Position numbers and translations under genes: made by a program. A stretch of DNA of 64,000 nucleotides, from positions 186,001 through 250,000 of the forward strand of contig NZ_JAFFOB010000014.1 of assembly GCF_016918935.1 (NCBI RefSeq), written 5' to 3'. This stretch comes from Roseitranquillus sediminis (GTDB lineage Bacteria > Pseudomonadota > Alphaproteobacteria > Rhodobacterales > Rhodobacteraceae). Under the pieces are notes generated by a model. That model saw only the letters and a program-made list of their open reading frames with translations, was not told where the DNA came from and did no database searches. Positions 18,682 through 28,613 of this stretch are shown in pieces; position 1 is the stretch's first letter, and the number at the start of each line of letters is the position of its first letter.

Positions 18682-19494
18682 ATGGCCGTCGGCGTGTTCG
18701 ACTCGGGGCTTGGTGGGCTCACGGTCCTTGAGGCCGTGACACGGCGCCTGCCGGACGTGCCCTTCGTCTACTACGGCGACAATGCGAACGCGCCTTATGG
18801 CGTGCGCGATGCCGATGATGTCTACGAGCTGACGACGCGCGGTGTCGAGCGGCTGTGGCGCGCCGGGTGCGATCTCGTAATTCTCGCCTGCAATACGGCG
18901 TCGGCAGCGGCGCTGAGGCGGATGCAGGAGAGCTGGGTGCCGCCGAAGAAGCGGGTGCTAGGCGTCTTCGTACCGCTGATTGAGGCGCTGACCGAGCGGC
19001 AGTGGGGCGACAACAGCCCGCCGCGCGAGGTCGCGGTCAAGCACGTCGCGCTCTTCGCGACTCCCGCGACGGTTGCCTCGCGGGCTTTCCAGCGGGAACT
19101 CGCGTTCCGCGCCATCGGTGTCGATGTGGAGGCGCAGGCCTGCGGCGGCGTGGTCGATGCGATGGAGGACGGCGACCTGATCCTGGCCGAGGCGCTGGTG
19201 CGGAGCCACGTCGAGGCGCTGAAGCGCAAGATGCCGAAGCCGGATGCGGCCGTGCTGGGATGCACGCACTATCCGCTGATGCAGGAGGTGTTTCAGGACG
19301 CGCTGGGGCCTGACGTCATGGTCTTCAGCCAAGCGAATCTGGTGGCCGACAGTCTCGCCGATTATCTCTCCCGTCATCCGGGGATGTTGGGCGCAGGGCA
19401 GGTGCCGATGCTGCTCACTACCGGCGACGCGCGCCGCGTCTCGGTCAAGGCCACGCATTTCCTGCGACGAAAGATCGACTTCCACCCCGCGTGA
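18682..19494 (+). CDS. murI: Glutamate racemase
   Basis: 270-aa cofactor-independent racemase making D-glutamate for peptidoglycan. Family motifs are [10 protein letters not shown] with Asp7 and Ser8, [12 protein letters not shown] with catalytic Cys70, and LGCTHYPL with catalytic Cys194. Normal length. It lies in a plus-strand run leading into argC and ccmE. Confidence 0.96.
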   Translation: MAVGVFDSGLGGLTVLEAVTRRLPDVPFVYYGDNANAPYGVRDADDVYELTTRGVERLWRAGCDLVILACNTASAAALRRMQESWVPPKKRVLGVFVPLIEALTERQWGDNSPPREVAVKHVALFATPATVASRAFQRELAFRAIGVDVEAQACGGVVDAMEDGDLILAEALVRSHVEALKRKMPKPDAAVLGCTHYPLMQEVFQDALGPDVMVFSQANLVADSLADYLSRHPGMLGAGQVPMLLTTGDARRVSVKATHFLRRKIDFHPA

Positions 19495-19537
19495 GAATTG
19501 CAGGTTTCGCAAGCCAACTTTAATCGCAGGAAGTGTC

Positions 19538-20566
19538 ATGACCCACAACGTCGCCATACTCGGAGCAAGCGGCTATACCGGCGCGGAACTCGTCCGCCTG
19601 CTTGCGACGCATCCGTCGATGCGCATCGCGGCGCTCTCCGCCGACCGCAAGGCGGGACAGACGATGAGTTCGGTCTTTCCGCACCTGCGCCACCTAGATC
19701 TGCCCGTGCTGGTCACGATCGACGAAATCGACTTCACGGGCATCGACCTCTGCTTCTGTGCGCTGCCGCACGCGACGAGCCAAGCAGTGATCAGCCAGCT
19801 GCCGCGCGACCTGAAGATTGTCGACCTCTCGGCGGACTTCCGGTTACGCGATCCTGTTGCCTACGAGACGTGGTACGGCAAGCCTCATGCCGCAGCCGAG
19901 CTACAGGCCGAAGCCGTCTACGGCCTCACCGAATTCTACCGCGAAGAGATCCGGGCGGCGCGTCTCGTGGCTGGGACAGGCTGCAATTCCGCGACCGGGA
20001 TCTACGCATTGCGGCCGCCGCTGGCCGCTGGCGCGGTCGATCCGGACCAGATCATCATCGACCTGAAGACCGGCGTCTCGGGTGCCGGCCGGACGCTTCG
20101 CGAGAACCTGCTGCACGCAGAGCTGTCCGAAGGGGCCCACGCCTATTCCGCGGGCGGGGTGCACCGTCATCTGGGCGAGTTCGACCAGGAGTTAAGCGTG
20201 GTGGCGGGTCGCGAGGTGCGGGTCATGTTCACGCCGCACCTGATCCCCGCCAACCGGGGTATCCTCGGGACAGTCTACGTGCAGGGCGATGCCCAAGCCG
20301 TGCATGGTGCACTGGCGGAAACCTATGCGGGAGAGCCATTCATGCACGTGCTGCCTTTCGGCGAGCTTCCCTCGACGCGCCACGTCCGGGGCTCGAACTT
20401 TTGTCACATCGGCGTCGTCGGCGACCGCATCGACGGCCGCGCCACGATCGTTGCCGCGCTGGACAACCTAGCCAAGGGTTCATCGGGGCAGGCGATCCAG
20501 AACGCGAACCTGATGCTGGGAGAGGAGGAGACCGCCGGTCTGACAGGGCCGGCGGTGTTCCCGTAA
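19538..20566 (+). CDS. argC: N-acetyl-gamma-glutamyl-phosphate reductase
   Basis: 342-aa arginine biosynthesis enzyme reducing N-acetylglutamyl phosphate to the semialdehyde with NADPH. Rossmann start [19 protein letters not shown], catalytic Cys149 in [13 protein letters not shown], and the C-terminal GSNFCHIGV are all present. ccmE starts five bases after its stop codon, so they are co-transcribed. Confidence 0.97.
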   Translation: MTHNVAILGASGYTGAELVRLLATHPSMRIAALSADRKAGQTMSSVFPHLRHLDLPVLVTIDEIDFTGIDLCFCALPHATSQAVISQLPRDLKIVDLSADFRLRDPVAYETWYGKPHAAAELQAEAVYGLTEFYREEIRAARLVAGTGCNSATGIYALRPPLAAGAVDPDQIIIDLKTGVSGAGRTLRENLLHAELSEGAHAYSAGGVHRHLGEFDQELSVVAGREVRVMFTPHLIPANRGILGTVYVQGDAQAVHGALAETYAGEPFMHVLPFGELPSTRHVRGSNFCHIGVVGDRIDGRATIVAALDNLAKGSSGQAIQNANLMLGEEETAGLTGPAVFP

Positions 20567-20570
20567 GCCT

Positions 20571-21029
20571 ATGAAGGGACTGAAGAAGAAGCGACGCATA
20601 CAGATCATCGCGTTGGCGGCGGTGGCGCTGGGGCTGTCGACCGCGCTCATCGGCTACGCGATGCGGGACGGAATCAACTTCTTCCGTTCTCCCAGCCAGG
20701 TAGTGGAGGCGCCGCCGCCTCCGAACGAGGTCTTTCGCATTGGCGGTCTCGTCGAGAACGGAAGCATCGTCAGGGGCCGGGGTGAGACCGTGAGATTCTC
20801 GGTGACGGACGGCGCTGCCGCGGTGGAGGTCACCTATACCGGCCTGCTTCCCGACCTCTTTTCCGAGGGCGAGGGCATGGTCGGTACCGGCCGCTACGTC
20901 GACGGCACGTTTCAGGCGACAGAGATCCTGGCCAAGCACGACGAGACCTACATGCCGAAGGAAGTGGTGGACGCGCTCAAGGAACAGGGCGTCTACCAAG
21001 AGCCGAACGCACCCTTACCCGGCGGTTAA
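20571..21029 (+). CDS. ccmE: Cytochrome c maturation heme chaperone CcmE
   Basis: 152 aa, N-terminal membrane anchor (about residues 9-30) and periplasmic OB-fold domain. The covalent heme-binding His123 and Tyr127 are in EILAKHDETYMP, matching the HxxxY motif. It carries heme from the CcmABCD export complex to the CcmF lyase. Downstream ccmF is separated from it by about 1 kb with four small or unknown genes. Confidence 0.96.
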   Translation: MKGLKKKRRIQIIALAAVALGLSTALIGYAMRDGINFFRSPSQVVEAPPPPNEVFRIGGLVENGSIVRGRGETVRFSVTDGAAAVEVTYTGLLPDLFSEGEGMVGTGRYVDGTFQATEILAKHDETYMPKEVVDALKEQGVYQEPNAPLPGG

Positions 21030-21076
21030 CCTAATCGGACGACCGTGCTCCGTGCTCCTTCGCCACGGAGAAATGC

Positions 21077-21250
21077 ATGAAACCGGTCGATGCCGCCGAG
21101 ACATCCCCGACGCTCGCCATGCCCGCGCGGCGCCCGAAACCGGGCGCCGTCGGTTGCAGCTTGACGTTCAGCCTGCAGCGGCGGCGCGGCGGCGCCCGGC
21201 TGATCGTGACGCGGCGATGCCGCACCGTCCGGGGACTTGATGTTGAGTGA
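21077..21250 (+). CDS. Predicted small basic protein, 57 aa, in the ccmE-ccmF gap
   Basis: Small frame with GGAG six bases before its ATG. The product (MKPVDAAETSPTLAMPARRP to the C-terminal GLDVE) is Arg-rich in its second half with two cysteines; no domain recognised. Its end overlaps the start of the following holin-like gene by about ten bases, the arrangement expected for coupled genes. Its Arg/Ala composition is what high-GC non-coding DNA also gives, so reality is uncertain. Confidence 0.4.
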   Translation: MKPVDAAETSPTLAMPARRPKPGAVGCSLTFSLQRRRGGARLIVTRRCRTVRGLDVE

Positions 21251-21419
21251 CGACCTCTTCGCCCGGCTGCTGGCGGAAAGCGGACCCTGGGTCCTGCTGG
21301 TGTTCTATCTGCTCTACCGCGACGTGCAGAAGGAGCAGGCGATCCGCGAGATCCTGAACAAGAACACGGAAATCCTCGTGGAGATGACGACCATGATCCG
21401 CGAGCGGCTGACGAGGTAG
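21240..21419 (+). CDS. Small holin-like (BhlA/UviB-type) membrane protein
   Basis: 59 aa from ATG 21240 (a TTG three bases earlier is possible). One membrane helix at about residues 13-25 (GPWVLLVFYLLYRD) is followed by a charged amphipathic helix rich in Glu, Lys and Arg. This plan, with the LLxxxGPWxxLFxxLLY pattern, resembles BhlA/UviB holin-like proteins of phages and bacteriocin loci. It sits between ccmE and ccmF, not near phage structural genes. Family assignment is from pattern only. Confidence 0.65.
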   Translation: MLSDDLFARLLAESGPWVLLVFYLLYRDVQKEQAIREILNKNTEILVEMTTMIRERLTR

Positions 21420-21426
21420 GACGCGC

Positions 21427-21558
21427 ATGAAGCTCCGCAAATTCTGGCGAGCACTGCGGGACTACCTCAGCGGCCGGCGACTGGAGCAGGCGAAGAAGCG
21501 CCATGAGGAGGCCGCCCGGCGCCTCGATGCCGCAGTTAAGGAGTTGCTGAAGAAATGA
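21427..21558 (+). CDS. Small basic amphipathic protein, 43 aa
   Basis: A 43-residue frame starting MKLRKFWRALRDYL, eight bases after the holin-like gene, with a GAGG-AGGA-like stretch upstream. Predicted as one or two long amphipathic helices, strongly basic, no cysteine and no membrane segment. Its TGA overlaps the ATG of the next gene (ATGA), which argues that it is a real translated gene. No family recognised. Confidence 0.6.
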   Translation: MKLRKFWRALRDYLSGRRLEQAKKRHEEAARRLDAAVKELLKK

Positions 21559-21983
21559 GACATGCCTTGGCTCTCTCGGTCATCCTGCTGGGCGGGCTGA
21601 TTCTGGCGGAGAGCTTGGTCGGAACCGATTTCGCGATCGCGATCGGTTTCGGCGCCATCACCACGATCGCGGCGACGAACGCGGCGACCTTCCTATGGCT
21701 CTGGTGGGCCAGGACTACCCCGCTCGCGCTGGGCATGGCCTATAGCTGGTTGGGGCAGGCCGCGATATCGATCTGGTGGTTCGTCTCTGGAATCCCGCAC
21801 ACGGCGCCATGGGTCACGCCTTTTGACAGCAAGATCCTATTCGCCGTCCTCTCGATCTACATCGTCGGCGGTATCATCCACATCTCGGTGGTGCAGAGCT
21901 CGGTGGATGCGGTGCGCCGCGTCGTCCTGCTGCCAGCCATTGCCGCCTTCGCAGTCGCACTTCTGGCTGACGCCCTGTTCTGA
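21555..21983 (+). CDS. Integral membrane protein, unknown function
   Basis: 142 aa, almost wholly hydrophobic with four to five predicted helices (about 4-20, 27-52, 63-80, 91-112, 119-142). A Trp-rich stretch FLWLWWARTTPL follows helix two. No family recognised; neither CcmD nor another known Ccm subunit. It is translationally coupled to the 43-aa gene upstream and ends 73 bases before ccmF. Confidence 0.75.
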   Translation: MRHALALSVILLGGLILAESLVGTDFAIAIGFGAITTIAATNAATFLWLWWARTTPLALGMAYSWLGQAAISIWWFVSGIPHTAPWVTPFDSKILFAVLSIYIVGGIIHISVVQSSVDAVRRVVLLPAIAAFAVALLADALF

Positions 21984-22056
21984 TCCGCCAACAAACGCGC
22001 GTGACAAAGGCATGCCGGGGATTGGTTCGGCTGCGCAAGCCGAGTAGTTTCCCCGC

Positions 22057-24033
22057 ATGATCGTCGAACTCGGACACTTCGCGCTAATCCTCGCTCTGAC
22101 CGTTGCGGTCGTGCAGAGCTTTGTTCCACTCGTCGGTGCACAGCGCGGCTGGCGCGCGTGGATGGCCGTCGGCGATCCTGCGGCGACGGCTCAGTTCCTG
22201 CTGATTGGGCTGTCGTTCGCGGCGCTCACCTGGGCGTTCGTTACGTCGGACTTCTCGCTGCGCGTGGTGACGCTGAACTCGCACACGGCGAAGCCGATGA
22301 TCTATAAAGTGACCGGCGTATGGGGCAACCACGAGGGCTCAATGCTGCTGTGGGTGCTCATCCTCGCGTTGTTCGGAGCCTCGGCGGCATGGTTCGGCGG
22401 AAACCTTCCCGCGGGGCTGCGGGCGCGGGTCCTGTCGGTGCAGGGGATGATCGGGGTCGCGTTCCTGCTCTTCATCCTGCTGACGTCAAACCCTTTTGAC
22501 CGCTTGGCGACGCCTCCTTTCGAGGGCGAGGACCTCAACCCGCTCCTTCAGGATCCCGGCCTCGCATTCCACCCGCCATTCCTTTACCTGGGATACGTCG
22601 GGCTCTCGATGTCCTTCTCATTCGCAGTCGCGGCGCTGATCGAGGGACGGGTCGATGCCGCGTGGGGCAGGTGGGTGCGGCCATGGACCCTCGCGGCGTG
22701 GTTGTTCCTCACGGTCGGCATCGCGCTTGGCTCCTGGTGGGCTTACTACGAGCTCGGCTGGGGCGGGTTCTGGTTCTGGGATCCGGTCGAGAACGCGAGC
22801 TTCATGCCATGGCTCATCGCGGCTGCGCTGCTCCACAGCGCGATCGTAGTCGAGAAGCGCGAGGCGCTGAAGTCGTGGACCATCCTCCTCGCCATCCTCG
22901 CCTTCGGCTTCTCGCTGATCGGGACCTTTATCGTCCGCTCCGGCGTGCTCACCAGCGTGCACGCGTTCGCCAATGACCCCGAGCGCGGAGTCTTCATCCT
23001 GATGATCCTCGGATTCTTCGTCGGTGGAGCGCTGATGCTCTTTGCCGCCCGAGCCAGTGTCATGGAAGCCAAAGGCGTTTTCGGTCTCGTCAGCCGCGAG
23101 GGCGCCTTGATCGCGAACAACATCCTGCTGGCGGTGGCGTGCTTCGTGGTCTTCGTCGGCACGATCTGGCCACTGGTGGCGGAGCTGTTTTTCGATCGCA
23201 AGCTGTCGGTGGGGCCGCCGTTCTTCGACGCCGCTTTCACACCCTTCATGGTGGCGCTTGCGGTGATCCTGCCGGTGGGTTCGGCATTGCCCTGGAAGCG
23301 GGGGAAGCTCGGGAGGGTCATGCGGCGCCTTTGGGGTGTCCTCGCGGTCAGCGTGGCGCTCGGAGCGCTTGTCTGGAGCATGCAGAGCGGACGGTCTGCG
23401 CTGGCGCCGGTCGGCTTCGCCCTCGGCTCTTGGCTGATCCTCGGCGCTCTGATCGACCTCGCGCAGCGGACCGGCCGCGGAGAGCTCCTTGAGCGGGCAC
23501 GCAGGCTTCGCGGCCTGCCGCGTGCGGACTGGGGGAAGGCGGTGTCTCACGCCGGGCTCGGCGTGACGTTCGTCGGCATCGCCGCGATGACTGCCTGGAC
23601 GGTGGAAGACATCCGCGTGGTTCGACCGGGTGAGATGTTCGAAGTCGCAGGCTACACCATCACCCTCGATGCGGTGCGTGAGGACGTTCGCGGTCCGAAC
23701 TACCTCACCACTTTTGCCGAAGTGTCTGTCTTCGACGGCGAGCGCAGGGTGGCCTCGCTTGCGCCCGAGAAGCGGGTCTATCCCGCGGCGGGGATGCCCA
23801 CCACCGAGGCTGCGATAGACAACGGCATATTTAGGGACCTCTACGTCGTCATCGGCGACGCGCAGGAGGGCGGCGGTTTCGCGATACGCACATACGTAAA
23901 GCCGTTTGCAAACTGGATCTGGGCAGGCGCCATCGTGATGGCGCTCGGTGGCATCCTCAGCCTAAGCGACCGGCGCTACCGGGTGGCTGCGGGAGCGCGC
24001 AGGGCGCCGGCTTCCGCTCTACCCGCGGAATGA
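22057..24033 (+). CDS. ccmF: Heme lyase subunit CcmF
   Basis: 658-aa polytopic membrane protein of the cytochrome c heme ligation complex. The periplasmic heme-handling WWD domain is seen as WGGFWFWDPVENASFMPW, with flanking conserved histidines in the FHPPFLYLGYVG and ALLHSAIVVEKR regions. The C-terminal soluble domain and last helix are intact. Its stop overlaps the ccmH start (ATGA). Confidence 0.97.
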   Translation: MIVELGHFALILALTVAVVQSFVPLVGAQRGWRAWMAVGDPAATAQFLLIGLSFAALTWAFVTSDFSLRVVTLNSHTAKPMIYKVTGVWGNHEGSMLLWVLILALFGASAAWFGGNLPAGLRARVLSVQGMIGVAFLLFILLTSNPFDRLATPPFEGEDLNPLLQDPGLAFHPPFLYLGYVGLSMSFSFAVAALIEGRVDAAWGRWVRPWTLAAWLFLTVGIALGSWWAYYELGWGGFWFWDPVENASFMPWLIAAALLHSAIVVEKREALKSWTILLAILAFGFSLIGTFIVRSGVLTSVHAFANDPERGVFILMILGFFVGGALMLFAARASVMEAKGVFGLVSREGALIANNILLAVACFVVFVGTIWPLVAELFFDRKLSVGPPFFDAAFTPFMVALAVILPVGSALPWKRGKLGRVMRRLWGVLAVSVALGALVWSMQSGRSALAPVGFALGSWLILGALIDLAQRTGRGELLERARRLRGLPRADWGKAVSHAGLGVTFVGIAAMTAWTVEDIRVVRPGEMFEVAGYTITLDAVREDVRGPNYLTTFAEVSVFDGERRVASLAPEKRVYPAAGMPTTEAAIDNGIFRDLYVVIGDAQEGGGFAIRTYVKPFANWIWAGAIVMALGGILSLSDRRYRVAAGARRAPASALPAE

Positions 24034-24473
24034 AGCGCATCGCCCTGATCCTCTGCCTTTTGGGGTCGCCCTCGATGGCGGTGCAGCCCGACGAGGTGCT
24101 CGACGATCCGGCGCTTGAGGCGCGGGCACGGGAGATCTCGCAGGAGCTGCGATGTCTCGTCTGCCGCAACGAGTCGATTGACGAGTCGAACGCGGAACTC
24201 GCGCGTGACCTCCGCATCCTCGTGCGGGAGCGGATGTCTGCTGGAGACTCCGACGCCGAGGTGATCGACTTCGTGACCGCTCGCTACGGCGAATTCGTCC
24301 TGCTCCGCCCGCGCGCTACGGGCGCGAACATCATCCTCTGGATTGCCGGCCCCGTGATGCTGATCGGGGCCATCGGCATCGCCACGGCGACCCTGAGGCG
24401 CCGCGGGTCGAACGACGAGAACTCGCTGTCCCATTCGGAAGAGGCGCGGCTGCGGGAGTTGACGCGGGAATGA
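24030..24473 (+). CDS. ccmH: Cytochrome c maturation protein CcmH (CycL type)
   Basis: 147 aa: signal/anchor at the N-terminus, the thiol-redox motif ELRCLVCRNESIDES (LRCxxC), and a C-terminal membrane helix (about 105-125). It reduces apocytochrome c CxxCH thiols with CcmF. It is the short form, without the TPR domain (CcmI) fused. Confidence 0.95.
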   Translation: MKRIALILCLLGSPSMAVQPDEVLDDPALEARAREISQELRCLVCRNESIDESNAELARDLRILVRERMSAGDSDAEVIDFVTARYGEFVLLRPRATGANIILWIAGPVMLIGAIGIATATLRRRGSNDENSLSHSEEARLRELTRE

Positions 24474-24541
24474 CACCGCGTCGAGCTTCCTCGGGTCGCT
24501 CGATCATATAGGGTCGCGCGGGAAGAAGCGCGGAGACCCTG

Positions 24542-25318
24542 ATGGACTACCAGACGATCCGATGTGAACGGGACGGCGACATCGCCATCATTGTTCTGGA
24601 CCGGCCTGACGTGATGAACGCGCTTGGCGTCCAGATGCGCGCAGAGCTCCTTCATGCGGTGCGCGAGGCGGCGAGTTCCGCGCGCGTGCTGGTGCTGACC
24701 GGCGCAGGCCGCGCCTTCTGCTCCGGGCAGGATCTCGGCGATCATGCCACAATCGCAGCAACGGACCTCGAGCGGATCCTGCGAGACGAGTACGAGCCGA
24801 TGCTCAGGGCCATATTCGACTGCGAAATTCCGACAATCGCCGCTGTCAACGGCGCCGCCGCCGGTGCCGGCGCGAACCTCGCCCTTGCCTGCGACGTGGT
24901 GATCGCGGCGGAAAGCGCCGTCTTCCTCCAGGCCTTCGCGCGCATCGGGCTAATCCCGGACGCCGGCGGGACCTACTGGCTGCCGCGGCAGGTGGGTTTC
25001 GCCAAGGCAATGGGCGCCGCGCTCTTCGGTGAGCCTGTTTCTGCACGTCAGGCGAGCGAGTGGGGCATGATCTGGGAAGCCGTCTCCGACGAGGATTTCG
25101 ACCGGCACTGGCACCAGCGCGCAAGGCAACTGGCCGCGGGTCCCACGCTGACCTATGCGGGCATCAAGAAGGCGCTCCGCGAGACTTGGGAGAATGACAT
25201 CGACTCGCAGTTGGCCCTCGAGGCGCAATTGCAGGGTGCCTGCGGCCGAACGCGCGACTTCAAGGAGGGGGTGCTGGCCTTCATCGAGAAGCGCCCGGCG
25301 CGATATGAGGGACGCTGA
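24542..25318 (+). CDS. Enoyl-CoA hydratase/isomerase family protein (PaaG-like)
   Basis: 258-aa crotonase-fold enzyme. The oxyanion-hole region GAGRAFCSGQDLGD and the segment ARIGLIPDAGGTYWLPR, with Asp in place of the hydratase Glu pair, fit the PaaG branch (2-(1,2-epoxy-1,2-dihydrophenyl)acetyl-CoA isomerase) rather than classical hydratases. The exact substrate is not determinable. It follows ccmH on the same strand with no other phenylacetate gene nearby. Confidence 0.82.
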   Translation: MDYQTIRCERDGDIAIIVLDRPDVMNALGVQMRAELLHAVREAASSARVLVLTGAGRAFCSGQDLGDHATIAATDLERILRDEYEPMLRAIFDCEIPTIAAVNGAAAGAGANLALACDVVIAAESAVFLQAFARIGLIPDAGGTYWLPRQVGFAKAMGAALFGEPVSARQASEWGMIWEAVSDEDFDRHWHQRARQLAAGPTLTYAGIKKALRETWENDIDSQLALEAQLQGACGRTRDFKEGVLAFIEKRPARYEGR

Positions 25319-25360
25319 TCTGCTTTTGTGCTAGCTTCGTCGCAGACGGTGGGGTGGAGG

Positions 25361-25771
25361 ATGGAGCGGCAGCGGGATAGCGAATGCCTGGTCGTGCGCT
25401 GGGGAGAGCCCTACCACGGCAAACAGGGCCTTTCGTACTTTGCCGGCATCTCGGCTGAGACGACCGGAGCTAGCGGCATCTGCATGCACCTGCTGACGAT
25501 CCTGCCGGGGCAGCGCGCCCGCGCTCACCTGCATCAGGACCACGAGACCGCGATCTACATGATCGCGGGCGAGGTCGAGATGTGGTACGGGCCCCGGCTC
25601 GAGCACCATCTGATCGTGCGCGCAGGCGACATGCTCTACATCCCGGCCGGCGTGCCGCACCTGCCGGCCAACACCACGACCGAGCCCGCATTTGCAGTTG
25701 CGGCGCGGACGGATCCGAACGAGCAGGAGAGCGTCGTGCTGCGGCCCGACCTCGACCCGCTCGCGCCGTGA
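25361..25771 (+). CDS. Cupin-domain protein
   Basis: 136 aa, single conserved beta-barrel domain: PGQRARAHLHQDHETAIYMIAGEVEMWYG carries the cupin metal-binding His-His-Glu set and a second motif AGDMLYIPAGVPHLPAN the last His. Start chosen at ATG 25361 (MERQRDSECL); a GTG at 25328 would add 11 residues. Substrate unknown. One base separates its stop from the convergent gltA stop. Confidence 0.8.
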   Translation: MERQRDSECLVVRWGEPYHGKQGLSYFAGISAETTGASGICMHLLTILPGQRARAHLHQDHETAIYMIAGEVEMWYGPRLEHHLIVRAGDMLYIPAGVPHLPANTTTEPAFAVAARTDPNEQESVVLRPDLDPLAP

Positions 25772-25772
25772 C

Positions 25773-27059
25773 TCAGCGATTTTCCACGTCGACGTAGTCG
25801 CGCAGGGTGGGGCCGTTGTAGAGCTGGCGCGGGCGGCCGATCTTCATGCCAGGATCGGAGATCTGCTCCTTCCATTGGCTGATCCAGCCGACGGTGCGGG
25901 CGAGCGCGAAGATCGGCGTGAACATTGAGGTCGGGAAGCCCATCGCGTCGAGGATGATGCCCGAGTAGAAGTCGACGTTCGGGTAGAGCTTCTTCTCGAC
26001 GAAGTACGGGTCGCTCGTCGCGATCTCCTCAAGCTCCTTGGCGACCTGCAGTGTCGGGTTGTTCTCAATGCCGAGCAGGTCGAGCACCTCGTCCGCCGAC
26101 TGCTTCATCACCTTCGCCCGCGGATCAAAGTTCTTGTAGACGCGGTGGCCGAAGCCCATCAGGCGGAACGGGTCGTCCTTGTCCTTGGCCTTCTCGATGA
26201 ACTCGGGGATCCGGTTCGGGCTGCCGATCTCCCGCAGCATCTCCAGCGCGGCCTGGTTGGCACCGCCATGCGCCGGTCCCCAGAGGCACGCGATTCCAGC
26301 CGCGATGCAGGCGAACGGGTTCGCGCCCGAGGACGACGCCAGCCGCACCGTCGAGGTCGAGGCGTTCTGCTCGTGGTCCGCGTGCAGCGTGAAGATCCGG
26401 TCCATGGCGCGGGCGAGGATCGGGTTGACCTGGTACTCTTCCGCCGGCACCGCGAAGCACATCCTGAGGAAGTTCGACGCATAATCGAGATCGTTGCGCG
26501 GATAGACGAACGGCTGGCCGACCGAGTATTTGTAGGCCCAGGCAGCGATCGTCGGCATCTTGGCGATCAGCCGGATCGAAGCCACCTCGCGCTGCCACGG
26601 GTCCGAGATGTCGGTCGAATCGTGGTAGAACGCGCTCATCGCGCCGACCACGCCGACCATGATCGCCATCGGGTGCGCGTCGCGGCGGAAGCCGCGGAAG
26701 AACCACGTCATCTGCTCGTGCAGCATCGTATGGTTCGTCACCCGCGCCTCGAAATCCTCGAGCTGCGTCGCCGTCGGCAGCTCGCCGTAGAGCAGCAGGT
26801 AGCAGACCTCGAGATAGTGCGACTTCTCGGCCAGCTGGTCGATCGGGTAGCCGCGATGCATCAGCTCGCCCTTGTCCCCGTCGATGAAGGTGATCGAACT
26901 CTCGCACGCCGCCGTCGACGTGAAGCCGGGGTCGTAGGTGAAGACGTCCCCCTGCGCATAGAGCTTGCGGATGTCAATCACGTCCGGCCCCGCGGTCGGC
27001 GACATCATCGGCAGCTCCAGCGTCTTGTCGTCCCACGAAAGCTTGGCAGTCTCGGTCAT
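25773..27059 (-). CDS. gltA: Citrate synthase
   Basis: 428-aa type II (Gram-negative, NADH-sensitive type length) citrate synthase condensing oxaloacetate and acetyl-CoA. Catalytic regions include [31 protein letters not shown] and the C-terminal arginine-containing [12 protein letters not shown]. gltX lies upstream on the same strand. Confidence 0.97.
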   Translation of the reverse strand: MTETAKLSWDDKTLELPMMSPTAGPDVIDIRKLYAQGDVFTYDPGFTSTAACESSITFIDGDKGELMHRGYPIDQLAEKSHYLEVCYLLLYGELPTATQLEDFEARVTNHTMLHEQMTWFFRGFRRDAHPMAIMVGVVGAMSAFYHDSTDISDPWQREVASIRLIAKMPTIAAWAYKYSVGQPFVYPRNDLDYASNFLRMCFAVPAEEYQVNPILARAMDRIFTLHADHEQNASTSTVRLASSSGANPFACIAAGIACLWGPAHGGANQAALEMLREIGSPNRIPEFIEKAKDKDDPFRLMGFGHRVYKNFDPRAKVMKQSADEVLDLLGIENNPTLQVAKELEEIATSDPYFVEKKLYPNVDFYSGIILDAMGFPTSMFTPIFALARTVGWISQWKEQISDPGMKIGRPRQLYNGPTLRDYVDVENR

Positions 27060-27139
27060 GTCATCCCCTTGATAGGACCCCGCAGGACGATGCCCGCCCT
27101 CGAGGCTGCTTCTCTCGAACGAAGCGCGTCCAGGCTCCG

Positions 27140-28531
27140 TCAGGCGGCATCCGTCAGGCGCGCAACAGTCTCGTCGCGCCCGATGACGAGCATCATGTCG
27201 AAGACGCTGGGAGTTGCAGTGCGTCCCGCCAGCGCCGCGCGGATTGGCTGCGCCAGCTTGCCGAGCTTGATGTTGTGCGCCTCGGCGACGCGGCCCACGA
27301 CATCTTCCAGCGTCTCGCGAGTCCAGCTAGCATTGTGCAGGTGCGGCGTCAATTCCGCCAGCATGCCGCGGCTTTTCGGGTCGAGACATTTTGCAGCTGC
27401 GGCATCGGGCTCGATGGGGCGGCTGGCAAGCGCGAAGATCGCCTTGTCCAGCAAGTCGGGATAGGTCTTCGCCCGCTCCTTTACGAACGGCAGGGCCCGC
27501 CTCAGCGCATCGCGCCGCCGTGCATCGAGTCCGGGCTGCGTCGTCAGCACCAGCCAGGCCTCGATCCCCTCCAGCAGCTCCTCGTCCGGCATCGTCGTGA
27601 TGTGACGGCCGGAGAGATGGTCGAGCTTCTTGCCGTCGAGCCGCGCCGGAGAGCGGCCAATGCCGGAGAGGTCGAACCATTCGATCGCCTGCTCCGTTAC
27701 AAAGACCTCGTCATCGCCGTGGCTCCAGCCGAGCCGGGCGAGGTAGTTCCGCAGCGCCGCAGGCGGGTAGCCGCGCTCGAGCCAGTCTTCGACACCCACC
27801 GCACCGTGGCGCTTGGAGAGCTTCTTGCCGTCCTCGCCGTGGATCAGCGGGATATGGGCCCAGACCGGTTCGCTCCAACCCATGGCGCGCCATATCTGTG
27901 CCTGCCGGGCCGCGTTGGCGAGGTGGTCATCGCCACGGATCACGTGAGTGATGCCCATGTCGTGATCGTCAACCACCACCGCAAGCATGTAGGTCGGCGT
28001 CCCGTCCGATCTGAGCAGCACCATGTCGTCGAGCTGGTCGTTGTCCCACGTCACGCGGCCTTGCACCGCGTCCTCGATCACCGTCTGGCCCTCGCGCGGC
28101 GCGCAGAGCCGCACGACGAACGGCGCGTCGGGATGCTCCGCTGGCGGGACGTCGCGCCATGGGCTGCTGAAATGCGTCGAGCGCCCCTCGGCGCGTGCCG
28201 CTTCGCGCGCGGCCTCGATCTCCTCGGGCGTGGCGAAGCACTTGTAGGCGCTGCCGTTATCGAGCATCGCACGGGCGACCTCGGCGTGGCGTGCGACGCG
28301 CGACGCCTGGCTCACCGCCTCGCCGTCCCAGTCGAGCCCCAGGCCGCGCAGGCCGCGATAGATCGCCTCGGTGGCCTCGGGTGTCGAGCGAGCGCGGTCC
28401 GTGTCCTCGATCCGCAGCAGGAACCGTCCGCCGCGTCCGCGCGCGTAGAGCCAGTTGAACAGCGCCGTCCGTGCGCCGCCGATGTGCAGATAGCCCGTCG
28501 GCGAGGGAGCGAAGCGTGTGACCACAGCCAT
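27140..28531 (-). CDS. gltX: Glutamyl-tRNA synthetase
   Basis: 463-aa class I synthetase. The HIGH-type motif is [17 protein letters not shown] near the N-terminus and the KMSKS-type motif is KLSKRHG. Alphaproteobacteria often have two GltX paralogues, one also charging tRNA(Gln); which one this is cannot be told here. comEC is divergent from it across about 80 bases. Confidence 0.96.
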   Translation of the reverse strand: MAVVTRFAPSPTGYLHIGGARTALFNWLYARGRGGRFLLRIEDTDRARSTPEATEAIYRGLRGLGLDWDGEAVSQASRVARHAEVARAMLDNGSAYKCFATPEEIEAAREAARAEGRSTHFSSPWRDVPPAEHPDAPFVVRLCAPREGQTVIEDAVQGRVTWDNDQLDDMVLLRSDGTPTYMLAVVVDDHDMGITHVIRGDDHLANAARQAQIWRAMGWSEPVWAHIPLIHGEDGKKLSKRHGAVGVEDWLERGYPPAALRNYLARLGWSHGDDEVFVTEQAIEWFDLSGIGRSPARLDGKKLDHLSGRHITTMPDEELLEGIEAWLVLTTQPGLDARRRDALRRALPFVKERAKTYPDLLDKAIFALASRPIEPDAAAAKCLDPKSRGMLAELTPHLHNASWTRETLEDVVGRVAEAHNIKLGKLAQPIRAALAGRTATPSVFDMMLVIGRDETVARLTDAA

Positions 28532-28613
28532 GAGGCGCGCGTTAACCTTTCGGAAACCATGTCGGACGTACGTCCCGCGGGTGGTCTAGCCAAGCCCCGC
28601 GGAGAGGACAAGA

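Noticed and set aside
26145-27464. 439-aa plus-strand frame opposite gltA and the end of gltX
   Set aside because: No recognisable domain and repetitive charged composition; antisense shadow of conserved genes.
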